Assembly: GCF_000980875.1 (NCBI RefSeq)
Contig: NZ_LAYO01000111.1
Coordinates: forward strand, 124,001 to 188,000
Direction of reading: 5' to 3'
Source: Leucobacter sp. Ag1
Lineage (GTDB): Bacteria > Actinomycetota > Actinomycetes > Actinomycetales > Microbacteriaceae
DNA: 64,000 bases
The notes beneath the pieces are model-generated. The model was not told where the DNA came from and searched no databases. It worked only from the letters and a program-made list of their open reading frames with translations. Position 1 is the stretch's first letter. Each line of letters starts with the position of its first letter. This document shows positions 37,371 through 45,889 of the stretch, piece after piece. Made by a program: the position numbers and the translations under genes.

Positions 37371-37387
37371 GGTGATCCCCTCTCGGC

Positions 37388-38716
37388 CTAGGCGGTCAGG
37401 TCGATCTCGACGAACGCCTTCGGACGGGTGACGCCGAACGCGACTCGCTCCTCGGCGAGCACGGCGACGAGGTTGCGGATGAAGAAGTCCGCGTGGGAAT
37501 CGGTGACGCTGATCGTCGCCTCCTCGCGGTCCCAGAGGACCGCCTTCGCGAAGTCGCCGATCAGGCCGGTGCCGACCGCGATCGACTCCGACTCGACGAC
37601 CGGGAGGCCGTGCAGCGTCGGGACACCCGCGGTCAGGGCCTCGTTCTGCGGGTTCTTCGCGAGGCGCGCGAGCTGGATCCGCTCCCAGTCGAGCGGGTTC
37701 AGGACGTAGCCGGTCGGGTTCGCCCGCCCGACGGTGAGCACCTTGGTGCGCGCCTTGAGCGTGGTCTCGAGCAGCGGGTCGAGTTCGGCGACGGTCGCCG
37801 ACCACGCCTGCGCCTGGATGCTCGGCGTCTCGAGGATGCCGGTCAGGTGCTCGCCGGCGCCGGTGCCGTTGAGGATCTCGTCCTCTTCGACACGGGCGAG
37901 GTCCGCCATGAGCTCGTCGTCGATGAGGCCGCGGAGCTGCGAGGCATCGGCGATGCCGCGCTTCGTCGCGGGGATCCACTCGGCGATCGTCTTCACGGTC
38001 GCGGTGACCTTCTCGAAGGCGATGCTGCCCTCGGGCTTGTAACCGCCGCCCGCGACGGGCGTCAGCGCGCCGCCGTCGGCGGGTGCGGTCGGGCCCGCGG
38101 CGCTCGTCGCCTCCGGGACCGGCGCGGCCGAGGTGGGCTGCGTGGTCTGGCGCACGAACTCGACGGTGTCCGACTCGGTCTGGCGAACCGAGATCAGGTC
38201 GCGGATCGTCAGCTTCGGACGGCCGAGCGCCTCGAAGATGCCGGTGATGTCCGTGTTGACGAACGCGCCGGCCGAGGTGTCCGATGCTCCGGTGACGAGG
38301 CCCTTACGGCGGGTGCCGTGGAGCGACTTCACGCCGAGGGGCTGGGACTGGACGCGGGCGCGGTCGCCGGGAGCGCGGCCGTTGTGCTCCTTCATCAGGC
38401 CGAGGTAGGCGGCCGACTCGACGAACAGCGCGCCGAGCGACTTCTTGCCGGGGACGATGAAGTCGGACGCGCCGGGGCGGTCCTCGTTCTTCTCGAGCCC
38501 GAGCTCGTCGCCGATCGACTTGAGCGCGGCCTTGAGGTCCGCGCCCTCCTGCGCCTTCGCGAAGCTGGCCTTCGCCGCCTCGTACGCCTTGAGGTGGGTC
38601 GCCGCGTCGGTGACCTCGTCCTCGGTCATGTCGCGGTTCTCGGCCTCAGCCTTCGCCGCAATGTCGCGCGCCGACTTGAGAGCCGCGCGCATCTGGTCCT
38701 TGAGCTGCTCGCTCAT
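37388..38716 (-). CDS. Major capsid protein (HK97 fold)
   Basis: 442 residues. An N-terminal helical delta/scaffold region (about 1-110: LKDQMRAALKSARDIAAKAEAEN) is followed by the HK97-type capsid core (LISVRQTESDTVEFVRQT, TVKTIAEWIPATKR, LADASQLRGLIDDELM-like spine helix) and a C-terminal VTRPKAFVEIDL typical of the family. The scaffold is presumably removed by the adjacent protease. ATG 38716 follows AAAGGAGA. Confidence 0.92.
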   Translation of the reverse strand: MSEQLKDQMRAALKSARDIAAKAEAENRDMTEDEVTDAATHLKAYEAAKASFAKAQEGADLKAALKSIGDELGLEKNEDRPGASDFIVPGKKSLGALFVESAAYLGLMKEHNGRAPGDRARVQSQPLGVKSLHGTRRKGLVTGASDTSAGAFVNTDITGIFEALGRPKLTIRDLISVRQTESDTVEFVRQTTQPTSAAPVPEATSAAGPTAPADGGALTPVAGGGYKPEGSIAFEKVTATVKTIAEWIPATKRGIADASQLRGLIDDELMADLARVEEDEILNGTGAGEHLTGILETPSIQAQAWSATVAELDPLLETTLKARTKVLTVGRANPTGYVLNPLDWERIQLARLAKNPQNEALTAGVPTLHGLPVVESESIAVGTGLIGDFAKAVLWDREEATISVTDSHADFFIRNLVAVLAEERVAFGVTRPKAFVEIDLTA

Positions 38717-38733
38717 GGGGTGTCTCCTTTGGG

Positions 38734-39516
38734 TCAGAGGGTGGTGAACTCGAGCTCGCTGGACGCGAGCTCGATCTGATGCGCCAGCGCTCGGGCGGAC
38801 GGTGCGCGCGTGGGCTCCTCGGACTTGGCCGCGTCGGGCTCCTCGTCCTTGGCCGGTTCGCTTCCGCGGGCCTTGCTGCTGTCGTCGTTCGAGTCGGAGT
38901 CGAGCGCCGCGAGCACGCGGCCGATGGCCTCGTGCGCGGTGCGCAGCTCGTCCTCGTTCTTGGCCGAGATCGCTCGGCCGGCCTTGAGGTCGGTCATGAG
39001 GTGGTCGGTGATCGACTTCACCGCCACGACCGACGTGTCTCGGTTCGCGCCGATCGGCACGAAGCTGAACTCGTGGACGTCGAGCTTGCGCAGCTCGTTG
39101 GCCTTCTGGCCGTCGTCGAGCTGCACCGCGCCCTCGTCGAGCACGTCGTACGCGAACGAGAGCTCGCGCAGGCGACGCCCCTTCACGAGGCGGTACACCT
39201 TCGCGGCCTTGGGGTCGTCGAGCTCGAACTGCCCCTTGACCCACCAGCCGTGCTCGTCCTCGCCTTCGTCGATCGCATACGCGACGTAGAAGTCGGGGTC
39301 GTCCATGCGGTGCCCGAAGAGGCCGGGCAGCACCGCGCCCTGATCCTTCCGCGCCTGGATCCCCTCGGCGAACGCCCCGGGCGCGACGACGTCTCCGTAG
39401 GCGTCGGGCGTGCGGGTGAACGTGCTCGGGTAGACGACGAACTGGCCTTCCTCGAGTCCGTCCTCTGGCCCGGCCTTGAGCCGGGTGGTCGCGAGGATCG
39501 CGGTCTTGGTCTTCAT
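38734..39516 (-). CDS. HK97-family prohead protease
   Basis: 260 residues. The U35-type serine protease core shows the catalytic histidine in GLFGHRMD and the serine in ELSFAYDV, plus HEFSFVPIGAN. The last ~90 residues are acidic and repetitive (SNDDSSKARGSEPAKDEEPDAA) and probably disordered or scaffold-like. ATG 39516 has AGGAGG 9 nt upstream. It cleaves the capsid delta domain during maturation. Confidence 0.92.
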   Translation of the reverse strand: MKTKTAILATTRLKAGPEDGLEEGQFVVYPSTFTRTPDAYGDVVAPGAFAEGIQARKDQGAVLPGLFGHRMDDPDFYVAYAIDEGEDEHGWWVKGQFELDDPKAAKVYRLVKGRRLRELSFAYDVLDEGAVQLDDGQKANELRKLDVHEFSFVPIGANRDTSVVAVKSITDHLMTDLKAGRAISAKNEDELRTAHEAIGRVLAALDSDSNDDSSKARGSEPAKDEEPDAAKSEEPTRAPSARALAHQIELASSELEFTTL

Positions 39517-39526
39517 CGGGTGCCTC

Positions 39527-41437
39527 CTAGTAGGTGACCTCGACCTCGCACGAGCAGCCGGCGACCCCGTCGGCGCCAAGCACCGGGTCGCCGGGCCACT
39601 TGGCGCCGTTCGAGAAGTTGTCTTCGATGGGGACGGTCTCGCCGTCCATGAGGGCGTGCTCCGGGCGGGGATTCCCGGACGTGACGAGCCAGGTCTTCTC
39701 AGCTCGGGAGCCGACGAGCTGCTTCCCGGCCTCCATGACCGCGAAGCCAGCCAGCGCGGTGACGAGCGCGGTCGAGCCCGTGTCGGTGCGGTTCTCGATC
39801 GCCTGGTCGAAGACGTGACCGGGATCCGGCTCGTCGCTGCCGAGCGTCTCCTCGAGCTGCGCGAGCGTCGCCGAGTTGATCGCCTCGGCTCGGGACTTCG
39901 CGACGGACTGCAGGAACGCGAGCGTGCGGTCCTCGTCGTAGTCGCCAGGCTCGAAGCCGAGCGCCTTCGCCTGCTCGCGGCCGAGCTCGGTCGCCGTCGT
40001 GGCGGCGAGCTTGAACAGGTCGACGGTGAGCTCGTCGTTCCAGCGGTCCTCGTCCCACCATTCGGCCGCGGCCTTCGCGCCGAGCCGACTCATGACTACG
40101 TCGCGCTGCCGGGCGAAGAACTTCGCGAGCACCTGCGCAGCCGCGCGGACATGCGGCGTCGTCTCGACGTCGCTCGACTTCACCGACCGCCGAGCGCTCT
40201 TCACCCCGTGCCGGGGTGCGGCGCGGAGGTTCTGCGTGCCCGAGTCCGTCGGCGACGCCTGGCCGCCGACGAGCACGTTCAGCGGCACGACGAGCTCGTC
40301 GCCGCCCTCGACCCGCGGGAGGTTCGCACGGGCGCGCGCCTCGTTGCGGGTGAGGTACGGCGCGCCGACAGAGGACTGCAGTTGCGCGGCCTGCTCGTCG
40401 AAGCTGCCGCGCAGCTTCTCCTGCAGGTTGAACTCGACGTACACGTTCTCGGTGTCGTCGAAGTCGGGGATGAGCTGCAGCGCAATGTCCTGCTGGATCT
40501 CCTGCAGCCAGGGCCCGAGAGTGTCCTGGTACAGCATCTTGTGCTGCTCTTGGATGTTCGAGAACGTGGCCTTGTCGAGGATGCCGACCATCGGCGGCGG
40601 GATATGGAACGCCGCCGCGACCTCCTCGCGGGTGAGCATGCGGGCCTCGACGTACTGCAGGTCGACCGCGTTCTGCGCGGCCGCCTTGAACGTCATCCCG
40701 TCCTCCAGGATCGGCGTGCCGCCAGCCTCGAGCGCGGTGTGCCCGGCGTACTGCGAGCGCCACCCCTGGCTGAACCGATCGCGCGCGGGCGCCGACCATG
40801 CCGGAGCGGCGGCGGGGCGTTCGAGGTAGCCCGAGATCCGGGCCCCGTTGCGCAGCACCTGCTCGCGCATGCGGCTCGCCTGGTAGGACTCGGACAGGAT
40901 CTGCCGGATGGACTCGATCGGAGACACCCCGGTGAGGTCGTCCTCCGGGTTGTAGCCGCGGAAGTAGACGACCTGCTCGCGCGGGATCTCGATCTTGCCG
41001 CGGTCGCCCTTCACCTCGAAGTGCGAGATCGTCATCCAGTCCTCGCCGACGGGCTTCACCATCTGCGGGCGGAGCCGCTGCAGGCCGCCGTCGCCGAGCT
41101 TCGCCCAGTACGCGCAGTCGAAGATGCCACGGTCAGAGACGAGCGACCGCATGAGGCGGTAGGGCGTCGTCTCCGGGTTCGGGTTCGCGAGGAGCTGCGC
41201 GAGCGGGTGGTCGCGCAGCCGCTCCCGGTCCGTCTCGCCGAGGCGGCGGAACGTGTGCAGGGACAACTGCGAAATGTTGCGTGCGAGGAAGTCGACGACG
41301 GTGCGCACCTCGGGCTGCTTCCGCCAAATCTGCGCGTACGTGAACGCGAGATCAGGGGCGAGCTGCAGGCTGTAGCCGCCCGGCTTGGGCGCCTTCGCGG
41401 TGCTGCGGAGCGAACCGCCAGAGACAGCGAATGCCAC
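39527..41437 (-). CDS. Portal protein fused to MuF-like minor head protein
   Basis: 636 residues. The N-terminal ~370 are an HK97-type portal: LRDHPLAQLLANPNP, VVYFRGYNPEDDLTGVSPIE, FSNIQEQHKMLYQDTLGPWL. A linker leads to a helical part and a C-terminal minor-head/MuF-like end: KTWLVTSGNPRPEHALMDG then PGDPVLGADGVAGCSCEVE. In many phages these are two separate genes. The portal ring is the DNA entry vertex; the MuF part usually enters the head or is ejected. ATG 41437 starts AFAVSGGSLRSTAK. Confidence 0.85.
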   Translation of the reverse strand: MAFAVSGGSLRSTAKAPKPGGYSLQLAPDLAFTYAQIWRKQPEVRTVVDFLARNISQLSLHTFRRLGETDRERLRDHPLAQLLANPNPETTPYRLMRSLVSDRGIFDCAYWAKLGDGGLQRLRPQMVKPVGEDWMTISHFEVKGDRGKIEIPREQVVYFRGYNPEDDLTGVSPIESIRQILSESYQASRMREQVLRNGARISGYLERPAAAPAWSAPARDRFSQGWRSQYAGHTALEAGGTPILEDGMTFKAAAQNAVDLQYVEARMLTREEVAAAFHIPPPMVGILDKATFSNIQEQHKMLYQDTLGPWLQEIQQDIALQLIPDFDDTENVYVEFNLQEKLRGSFDEQAAQLQSSVGAPYLTRNEARARANLPRVEGGDELVVPLNVLVGGQASPTDSGTQNLRAAPRHGVKSARRSVKSSDVETTPHVRAAAQVLAKFFARQRDVVMSRLGAKAAAEWWDEDRWNDELTVDLFKLAATTATELGREQAKALGFEPGDYDEDRTLAFLQSVAKSRAEAINSATLAQLEETLGSDEPDPGHVFDQAIENRTDTGSTALVTALAGFAVMEAGKQLVGSRAEKTWLVTSGNPRPEHALMDGETVPIEDNFSNGAKWPGDPVLGADGVAGCSCEVEVTY

Positions 41438-41448
41438 GATGCCTCCTC

Positions 41449-41658
41449 TCAGAGCGCCTGAACGAACGCGACGCGGTCGCGCTCGATGACGATCTCGCCG
41501 TCGAGCGGCGTCGGTTCGGTGTCGGGTTCGAGCAGGGTCGCGTTCGCGACGAAGAGCAGCGGGCCGCGCTGGCGCACGAGAACGCCCTGCACGGCCTGGC
41601 CGTTGACGAGGTTCACGAGCACCTGGCGGTGGACGACGAGACGGCGGTACGCGCCCAC
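41449..41658 (-). CDS. Small protein between terminase and portal
   Basis: 69 residues, GAYRRLVVHRQVLVNLVNGQ, predicted beta-rich with LDGEIVIERDRVAFVQ. GTG 41658 has AAGGAGG upstream, so translation is well supported. Small proteins at this position are common in siphoviruses; function unknown. Confidence 0.7.
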   Translation of the reverse strand: MGAYRRLVVHRQVLVNLVNGQAVQGVLVRQRGPLLFVANATLLEPDTEPTPLDGEIVIERDRVAFVQAL

Positions 41659-41673
41659 GGGCGGCCTCCTTCG

Positions 41674-43413
41674 TTAGACGACCATCAGGTCGTGCGTTTC
41701 GTATGCCGACTCTGTGGTCGGCTGAGGGTTGGTGAGCAGCAGGCCGACGGCCGCGATCATCGCGAGCAGCGGCGCGGCGTCGACCGGTGACGCCTTCCGG
41801 TCGATCACCCAGCCGTCGCCCACGGCCTTGATCTGCGCGGTGGTCGCCGCGGAGTCGAGCAGCGGCTGCACGCCGTGCGAGAAGCCGACGCGCGCACGGA
41901 ACTCCTCGGGCGTCTCACCCGCGGGAGCCTCGTCGGCGGCGCCGCGCTTCACGAGGTCGAACGTCTTGCCGTGCCAGCCGGCAAGCTCGGACTCGCCCCA
42001 CGGGTGGACGACGAGACCGGCGTCCTCGAAGTCCTTCCAGAGGGAGGAGATCGGGGCGCCGCGTCGCTGGAACGCGACGTGCTCGGGCTTCACCTTGCGC
42101 TGCGGGGACTTGAGCCACGGGATCACCCAGTCGGGGCCCGCGCGGTGCGCGACGATCTCGCCGCGGATCCGGCCCTCGGTGTCCCAGAACGCGAGCGCGA
42201 CGTACACCATCGTGCGGTCGTGCGACATGTCGACGCCGTAGCAGGCGGTGCGCGCCCGGTCGCGGGTGACGCCGCGCGCCTCACGGTCGGCCTTGCTGTC
42301 GAGCAGCGCCGTCCATGAGCCGTTCGGGAACGGGCCGGCCTTCGCCGTGTTGACGAACTGGCAGAGCACCTCGGTGCGGAACTCGATCTCGGGGTCGTCC
42401 TTCGCCGCAGCGGCGATCGCACGCTCGTCGAGCTCGGTGTACCCGAGCGACGGATTGGCGCGCGCCCACCCCTCGCGGTCCCAGCGGCCGACGAGCTGCC
42501 CATCTTCCGTGCCGTCGACCGTGCCGGCCGACCACTCGAACAAGCCGGTCGAGTCGAGGTCGAGCTGATCGAGCAGCTCGGGCGGAATGTCCTCGGGATG
42601 CTTCCCCTCGATGCTCGCGATCGCGCCAGCACGGAGGTGGCGCAGCACGACCGACTCGAGGCCGCCCGCGTTCGAGACGCCCCACACCTGCGCGCGTCGG
42701 CGGGCGAGCGTGGTCTTCGACGTCGCCGACCATGCGCGCCAGTCGTGGTGTTCGCGTAGCTCGTCGAAGATGACGAGGTCGCCGCGGTAGCCGCGGCCGC
42801 CACGGCGGTTCGCCGTCGCGATCTTGAACGTCTCCTGAGCGTCGAGCTGCAGCAGCACGGAGCCCTTGCCCTCGTGCTTTTTCGCGATCTCGTCGGCGAG
42901 CTCAGGGATCGCTTCGGCGACCGCGACGGCCTCCTGCCATGCGGCGAGCGCGTGGTCGATCGAGGCGTGCGTTTCGAGCGTCATCTTCGCGCCGTCCTGG
43001 AACATGCGCCACAGGATCAGCACGGTGAGGAGCGTCGACTTGCCGTTCTGCCGGGCGACGAGCAGCAGCACCGTGCGGAAGCGGAAGATCGCGCCGGGCT
43101 CGTCGAGGAGCTCGAGGGCGTGGATCAGCAGCCACCGCTGCCACTCGAGCGAGCGCGGCAGCAGGCCGAGGTAGTCCATGTCGTCGTCGGGCGCGCGATT
43201 CGCGTCGAGCTCCTCGAGACGATTCCGCATCCAGTCCCAGAACTCGACGACATCGAAGCCGAGCGACGTCTCGGGCGTGAGCTCGCGCAGCGGCGGCGTG
43301 AAGATGCGCGGCGTCTGGCAGCCGTACAGCTTCCGCCTACGTGCCCCGCTTCGCCGGGCGCTTGAACTCTGAGAGGATCCCCGCCGGCGGGCGGGTCGAG
43401 TCGGCGCGCTCAT
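41674..43413 (-). CDS. Terminase large subunit
   Basis: 579 residues. The N-terminal ATPase has Walker A-like ARQNGKST (about 118-125) and Walker B LVIFDEL; the C-terminal RNase H-like nuclease begins near YGVDMSHDRT with the catalytic aspartate. It packages concatemeric DNA into the prohead. ATG 43413 has GGAGGGGG upstream and overlaps the small terminase by 77 bp, an unusually long overlap. The N-terminal ~30 residues are basic. Confidence 0.93.
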   Translation of the reverse strand: MSAPTRPARRRGSSQSSSARRSGARRRKLYGCQTPRIFTPPLRELTPETSLGFDVVEFWDWMRNRLEELDANRAPDDDMDYLGLLPRSLEWQRWLLIHALELLDEPGAIFRFRTVLLLVARQNGKSTLLTVLILWRMFQDGAKMTLETHASIDHALAAWQEAVAVAEAIPELADEIAKKHEGKGSVLLQLDAQETFKIATANRRGGRGYRGDLVIFDELREHHDWRAWSATSKTTLARRRAQVWGVSNAGGLESVVLRHLRAGAIASIEGKHPEDIPPELLDQLDLDSTGLFEWSAGTVDGTEDGQLVGRWDREGWARANPSLGYTELDERAIAAAAKDDPEIEFRTEVLCQFVNTAKAGPFPNGSWTALLDSKADREARGVTRDRARTACYGVDMSHDRTMVYVALAFWDTEGRIRGEIVAHRAGPDWVIPWLKSPQRKVKPEHVAFQRRGAPISSLWKDFEDAGLVVHPWGESELAGWHGKTFDLVKRGAADEAPAGETPEEFRARVGFSHGVQPLLDSAATTAQIKAVGDGWVIDRKASPVDAAPLLAMIAAVGLLLTNPQPTTESAYETHDLMVV

Positions 43414-43792
43414 CGTCCCCCTCCGGATCCGGTGCTCGCCGGAGCGAGCGCAGCTCGCGCTGCAGTCGAACTTGAGGGGTGCCGCCGAGGTCGGACAGCA
43501 CGCGGGACAGCGCCCGGTGCGCGCTGAGCGCCTTCGCGTCCTCGCCCGCGTGGGTGAGCTCGTCGATAGTGCGCGCGAGCTCGCGGGCCTGGACCTGCGA
43601 TGCGAGATCGGATGGCACGAGCCACTTCATCGCGCGCAGCGACTCGTCGACCGCGTCGCGCATCGTGGTCGGCGCGGCGGACGCGTTGCCCGTCCGCTGC
43701 TCGGTCTTCGCGAGCTCGCGCTGCTCGGTGGCCTTCGCGCGTGCGATCCGCTTCCGTTCAGCGTCTTTCGCGCGTCGCTCCTCGGGTGTCAT
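43337..43792 (-). CDS. Terminase small subunit
   Basis: 151 residues from ATG 43792. A charged N-terminus (TPEERRAKDAERKRIARAKA) and helical body (LVPSDLASQVQARELARTIDEL) fit actinophage small terminases that recognise the packaging site. Start could be GTG 43798, with GGGGGTG upstream. It overlaps the large subunit by 77 bp. Confidence 0.75.
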   Translation of the reverse strand: MTPEERRAKDAERKRIARAKATEQRELAKTEQRTGNASAAPTTMRDAVDESLRAMKWLVPSDLASQVQARELARTIDELTHAGEDAKALSAHRALSRVLSDLGGTPQVRLQRELRSLRRAPDPEGDDERADSTRPPAGILSEFKRPAKRGT

Positions 43793-43917
43793 CGCCACGA
43801 TGCACCCCCGATCCTGCGGACGCGGACACGGCATCCGCGGACGAACTCACCCCCGATAGGGGAAATCACTGCCGGCGAACTTGATCGTGATCTCAGGTGC
43901 CAGAGATTGAGACGCCC
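43793..43917. other. Non-coding gap upstream of the small terminase, candidate cos region
   Basis: 125 nt with GCGGACG repeated at 43816-43822 and 43837-43843, and CCCC-GATA-GGGG. In cos phages with an HNH gene near the terminase, cos usually lies here. Location is inferred from gene order only. Confidence 0.3.
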
Positions 43918-44283
43918 CTACCCCTGGCGGCGAAGCTGGGTGTGGTGCGTCCAGTCGGTAGTGAACCCGCATGCGTTGCACCACGGAGGCAGCCCGTCGC
44001 GATGCTGCACGGGCTTGTGGTCATGGTGCTCGATCGACCAGCGCTCGCCGTTCGGTGCCTCGATCTCTTCGATCTGTATCGGAGTGGCACCCTCGGGTGC
44101 GCCGAGGTTCGGGCACGGCTTGTCGATGATGATCGGGACCCAGAGCGTGGTGAGCATGCCGTCGAAGGCTGGCTCGATGCGGGGTCCGTCCTCGTGGATG
44201 AGGAACGGGAAGGCCACGCCGTCGATCGCGAGGTAACGTCCGCTGATCTTGTAGCTCTTCGCGAGGTGAGGCGTCTCGTTCAT
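43918..44283 (-). CDS. Hypothetical phage protein with C-terminal cysteine pair
   Basis: 121 residues starting NETPHLAKSYKISGRYLAID. It contains ERWSIEHHDHKPVQH and ends PWCNACGFTTDWTHH, a possible partial zinc site. No family recognised. ATG 44283 overlaps the previous stop (TGATG). It is part of the pre-terminase group. Confidence 0.6.
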   Translation of the reverse strand: MNETPHLAKSYKISGRYLAIDGVAFPFLIHEDGPRIEPAFDGMLTTLWVPIIIDKPCPNLGAPEGATPIQIEEIEAPNGERWSIEHHDHKPVQHRDGLPPWCNACGFTTDWTHHTQLRRQG

Positions 44284-44468
44284 CAGTCGGCCTTGGGCTC
44301 GTCGGTCTTCGCGACGTCGGTGCTCGCAGCCTTCGTGGGGATCCACTTCGCGGTGGTCTTGGCGAGGCGGTAGCGTCCGCCTTCGGCGTCGATGTGGTCG
44401 ATGCCTTCGGGGACGAGGTACGTCTTGCCCGCGAGTGGGCCGTCTTTGGGGGTGATGCGTCGGCTCAT
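44283..44468 (-). CDS. Small hypothetical phage protein
   Basis: 61 residues, SRRITPKDGPLAGKTYLVPE then Thr/Ala/Lys-rich. The LAGKTYLVP segment suggests a small beta barrel. It lies 2 nt after the HNH gene and overlaps the next by TGATG. Function unknown. Confidence 0.6.
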   Translation of the reverse strand: MSRRITPKDGPLAGKTYLVPEGIDHIDAEGGRYRLAKTTAKWIPTKAASTDVAKTDEPKAD

Positions 44469-44470
44469 GG

Positions 44471-44779
44471 TCAGAACTCCTCTGTGGTTTCCCCGATGCC
44501 GGGGCGTGGTGCGCGCGCGCCTGCGCTGCGGTTGCAACGGCAGTGCGCGGGAGCAGCGTTGGTGGGGTCGATGATGAGGTCGGGGCGGCCCATCCGCTTC
44601 GCGTCTTTGCGGCTGATGATGTGCTGCAGCTCGAAGCTGTCGGGCTCGTTCTTCTCGCCGTCCCAGTCGATCGTGGCTTGCCCGCAGAACCAGCAGGGCG
44701 CGTTGACGCGACGCCACGCCGCCTTGAGGGCCGTGCGCATCGACTGATAGGCGCCGGAGTGGATGAGGTCGGAGGACAT
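44471..44779 (-). CDS. HNH endonuclease
   Basis: 102 residues. The HNH core is complete: CWFCG, then FELQHIISRKDAKRMGRPDL, then DPTNAAPAHCRCNRSAG, with paired cysteines for zinc. HNH proteins encoded next to the terminase are often needed for cos cleavage and packaging. ATG 44779 has AGGAGGAGG upstream. It lies 14 nt after the potassium channel gene in the same direction. Confidence 0.88.
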   Translation of the reverse strand: MSSDLIHSGAYQSMRTALKAAWRRVNAPCWFCGQATIDWDGEKNEPDSFELQHIISRKDAKRMGRPDLIIDPTNAAPAHCRCNRSAGARAPRPGIGETTEEF

Positions 44780-44793
44780 GCGACCTCCTCCTG

Positions 44794-45510
44794 CTATGGC
44801 TTGCGCTGCTCCTCGAGGAGGGCCTTCACCTCGGCGAGCTCGGAGCGGAGCTGTTCGACTTGGTCGGCGGTCGCGGCCGCGCTCTTCGATGCTTCGTCGG
44901 ATACCTTCTCGACGATCCAGGATGCGAGGGTCGCGGTGACGGCGCCGATCAGGGCGATGCCGCCGACCATGAGGCCGGCGGCGACGATGCGGCCGGTGAG
45001 GGTGACGGGGTAGAAGTCGCCGTAGCCGACGGTCGTCATCGTGACGAACGCCCACCAGAGGGCGTCGCCGAAGGTGTCGATGTTGCCCTCGCCGTGCTCG
45101 GCGTCGAGGACCGCGAGGGCGGCGATCAGGATTGTGAGGGCGGCGGCACCGATCGTGTAGATGATGACGCGGCCGCGGAGGATGCTTCCGGCGCCGCGCT
45201 GCACGAGCGCTATGACGGTGAGGAACCGCATGAGGCGCAGCGGGCGCAACATGGGGAGCGCGACGATCGCGAGGTCGAGCAGGTGCCGGTAGAACCAGCG
45301 CCACCGGTGCTCGGCGAGTGCGAGGCGTGCGAGGTAGTCGATGAGGAACACGGCCCACGTCACCCAGATGACGGCCTCGGCGGCGCTGCCGAGCGGCCCG
45401 TCCGGGCTGACGATGATCTGCACGGCGTACGCGACGAAGAACGCGAGGGCGGCGATGGTGAGCGGCCACTCGGTGACCTTGCTCCATCGCTCGAGACGTG
45501 CGCCGTACAT
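44794..45510 (-). CDS. Prophage-encoded potassium channel (voltage-gated-like)
   Basis: 238 residues. Helices at about 16-34, 44-64, 77-103, 112-135 and 172-200 surround a pore loop with the selectivity filter TTVGYGDF (159-166), the hallmark of K+ channels. The fourth helix carries spaced basic residues (RPLRLMRFL), a weak voltage-sensor pattern. The tail (205-238) is a probable coiled coil for tetramerisation. It is inside the prophage, between a terminator and the HNH/terminase group. No Shine-Dalgarno site precedes ATG 45510; TATCGT ends 7 nt upstream, so a leaderless mRNA is possible. Role for the phage unknown. Confidence 0.88.
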   Translation of the reverse strand: MYGARLERWSKVTEWPLTIAALAFFVAYAVQIIVSPDGPLGSAAEAVIWVTWAVFLIDYLARLALAEHRWRWFYRHLLDLAIVALPMLRPLRLMRFLTVIALVQRGAGSILRGRVIIYTIGAAALTILIAALAVLDAEHGEGNIDTFGDALWWAFVTMTTVGYGDFYPVTLTGRIVAAGLMVGGIALIGAVTATLASWIVEKVSDEASKSAAATADQVEQLRSELAEVKALLEEQRKP

Positions 45511-45528
45511 GGCGTTCACGATAGTGCA

Positions 45529-45572
45529 GTCGAGCGCGGGGCCTGCGCGCAACGTGGGGCCCCGCGCTCGAC
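45529..45572. other. 15-bp perfect hairpin upstream of the channel gene
   Basis: Arms 45529-45543 and 45558-45572 with a 14-nt loop. It may end upstream transcription or control access to the channel gene. Confidence 0.55.
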
Positions 45573-45590
45573 TTCGGAAGGAATGAGAAA

Positions 45591-45617
45591 GGGCCAGGTG
45601 CTTTCGCTGCCTGGCCC
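45591..45617 (-). terminator. Terminator of the early/accessory operon
   Basis: GGGCCAGG/CCTGGCCC stem (45591-45598 with 45610-45617); in the leftward direction followed by TTTCTC. It separates the HTH gene from the channel gene. Confidence 0.65.
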
Positions 45618-45619
45618 AC

Positions 45620-45889
45620 TTACTCGACTCTCAATGTAGGGGGTGACACCGAGAGCTGGTCAAGCAGGGTGTCTTGCGGCGTGTCGCCAGTCATGGCGCG
45701 GATCCGCTGCTGGTGGACGGGGTCGGCGTGGAGCCGGCGCCGGAGCTCGGCGAGTAGGACGCGCTCCTCGACGATGCGGCGCCCCTGCTGGTCGAAGGTC
45801 ATCGGCATGCCCTCCCGCCTCCACCGCTTGATCGTGCGGATCGAGCGGCGGACGCGGGAGGCTGCCTCGCGGTACGTGAGTGGGGTCAC
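45620..45889 (-). CDS. Helix-turn-helix protein, excisionase/MerR-like
   Basis: 89 residues from GTG 45889, which overlaps the upstream TGA. TPLTYREAASRVRRSIRTIK and RWRREGMPMTFDQQGRRIV match the winged-helix fold used by excisionase and MerR-type proteins. It is the last gene before a terminator and next to the late genes. It may regulate the late operon; alternatively it is a second DNA-architecture protein. Confidence 0.65.
   Translation of the reverse strand: MTPLTYREAASRVRRSIRTIKRWRREGMPMTFDQQGRRIVEERVLLAELRRRLHADPVHQQRIRAMTGDTPQDTLLDQLSVSPPTLRVE

Noticed and set aside
36918-37979. 353-codon minus frame covering the end of the capsid gene
   Set aside because: Its first part is the out-of-frame shadow of the capsid gene; only the part from GTG 37370 is credible.
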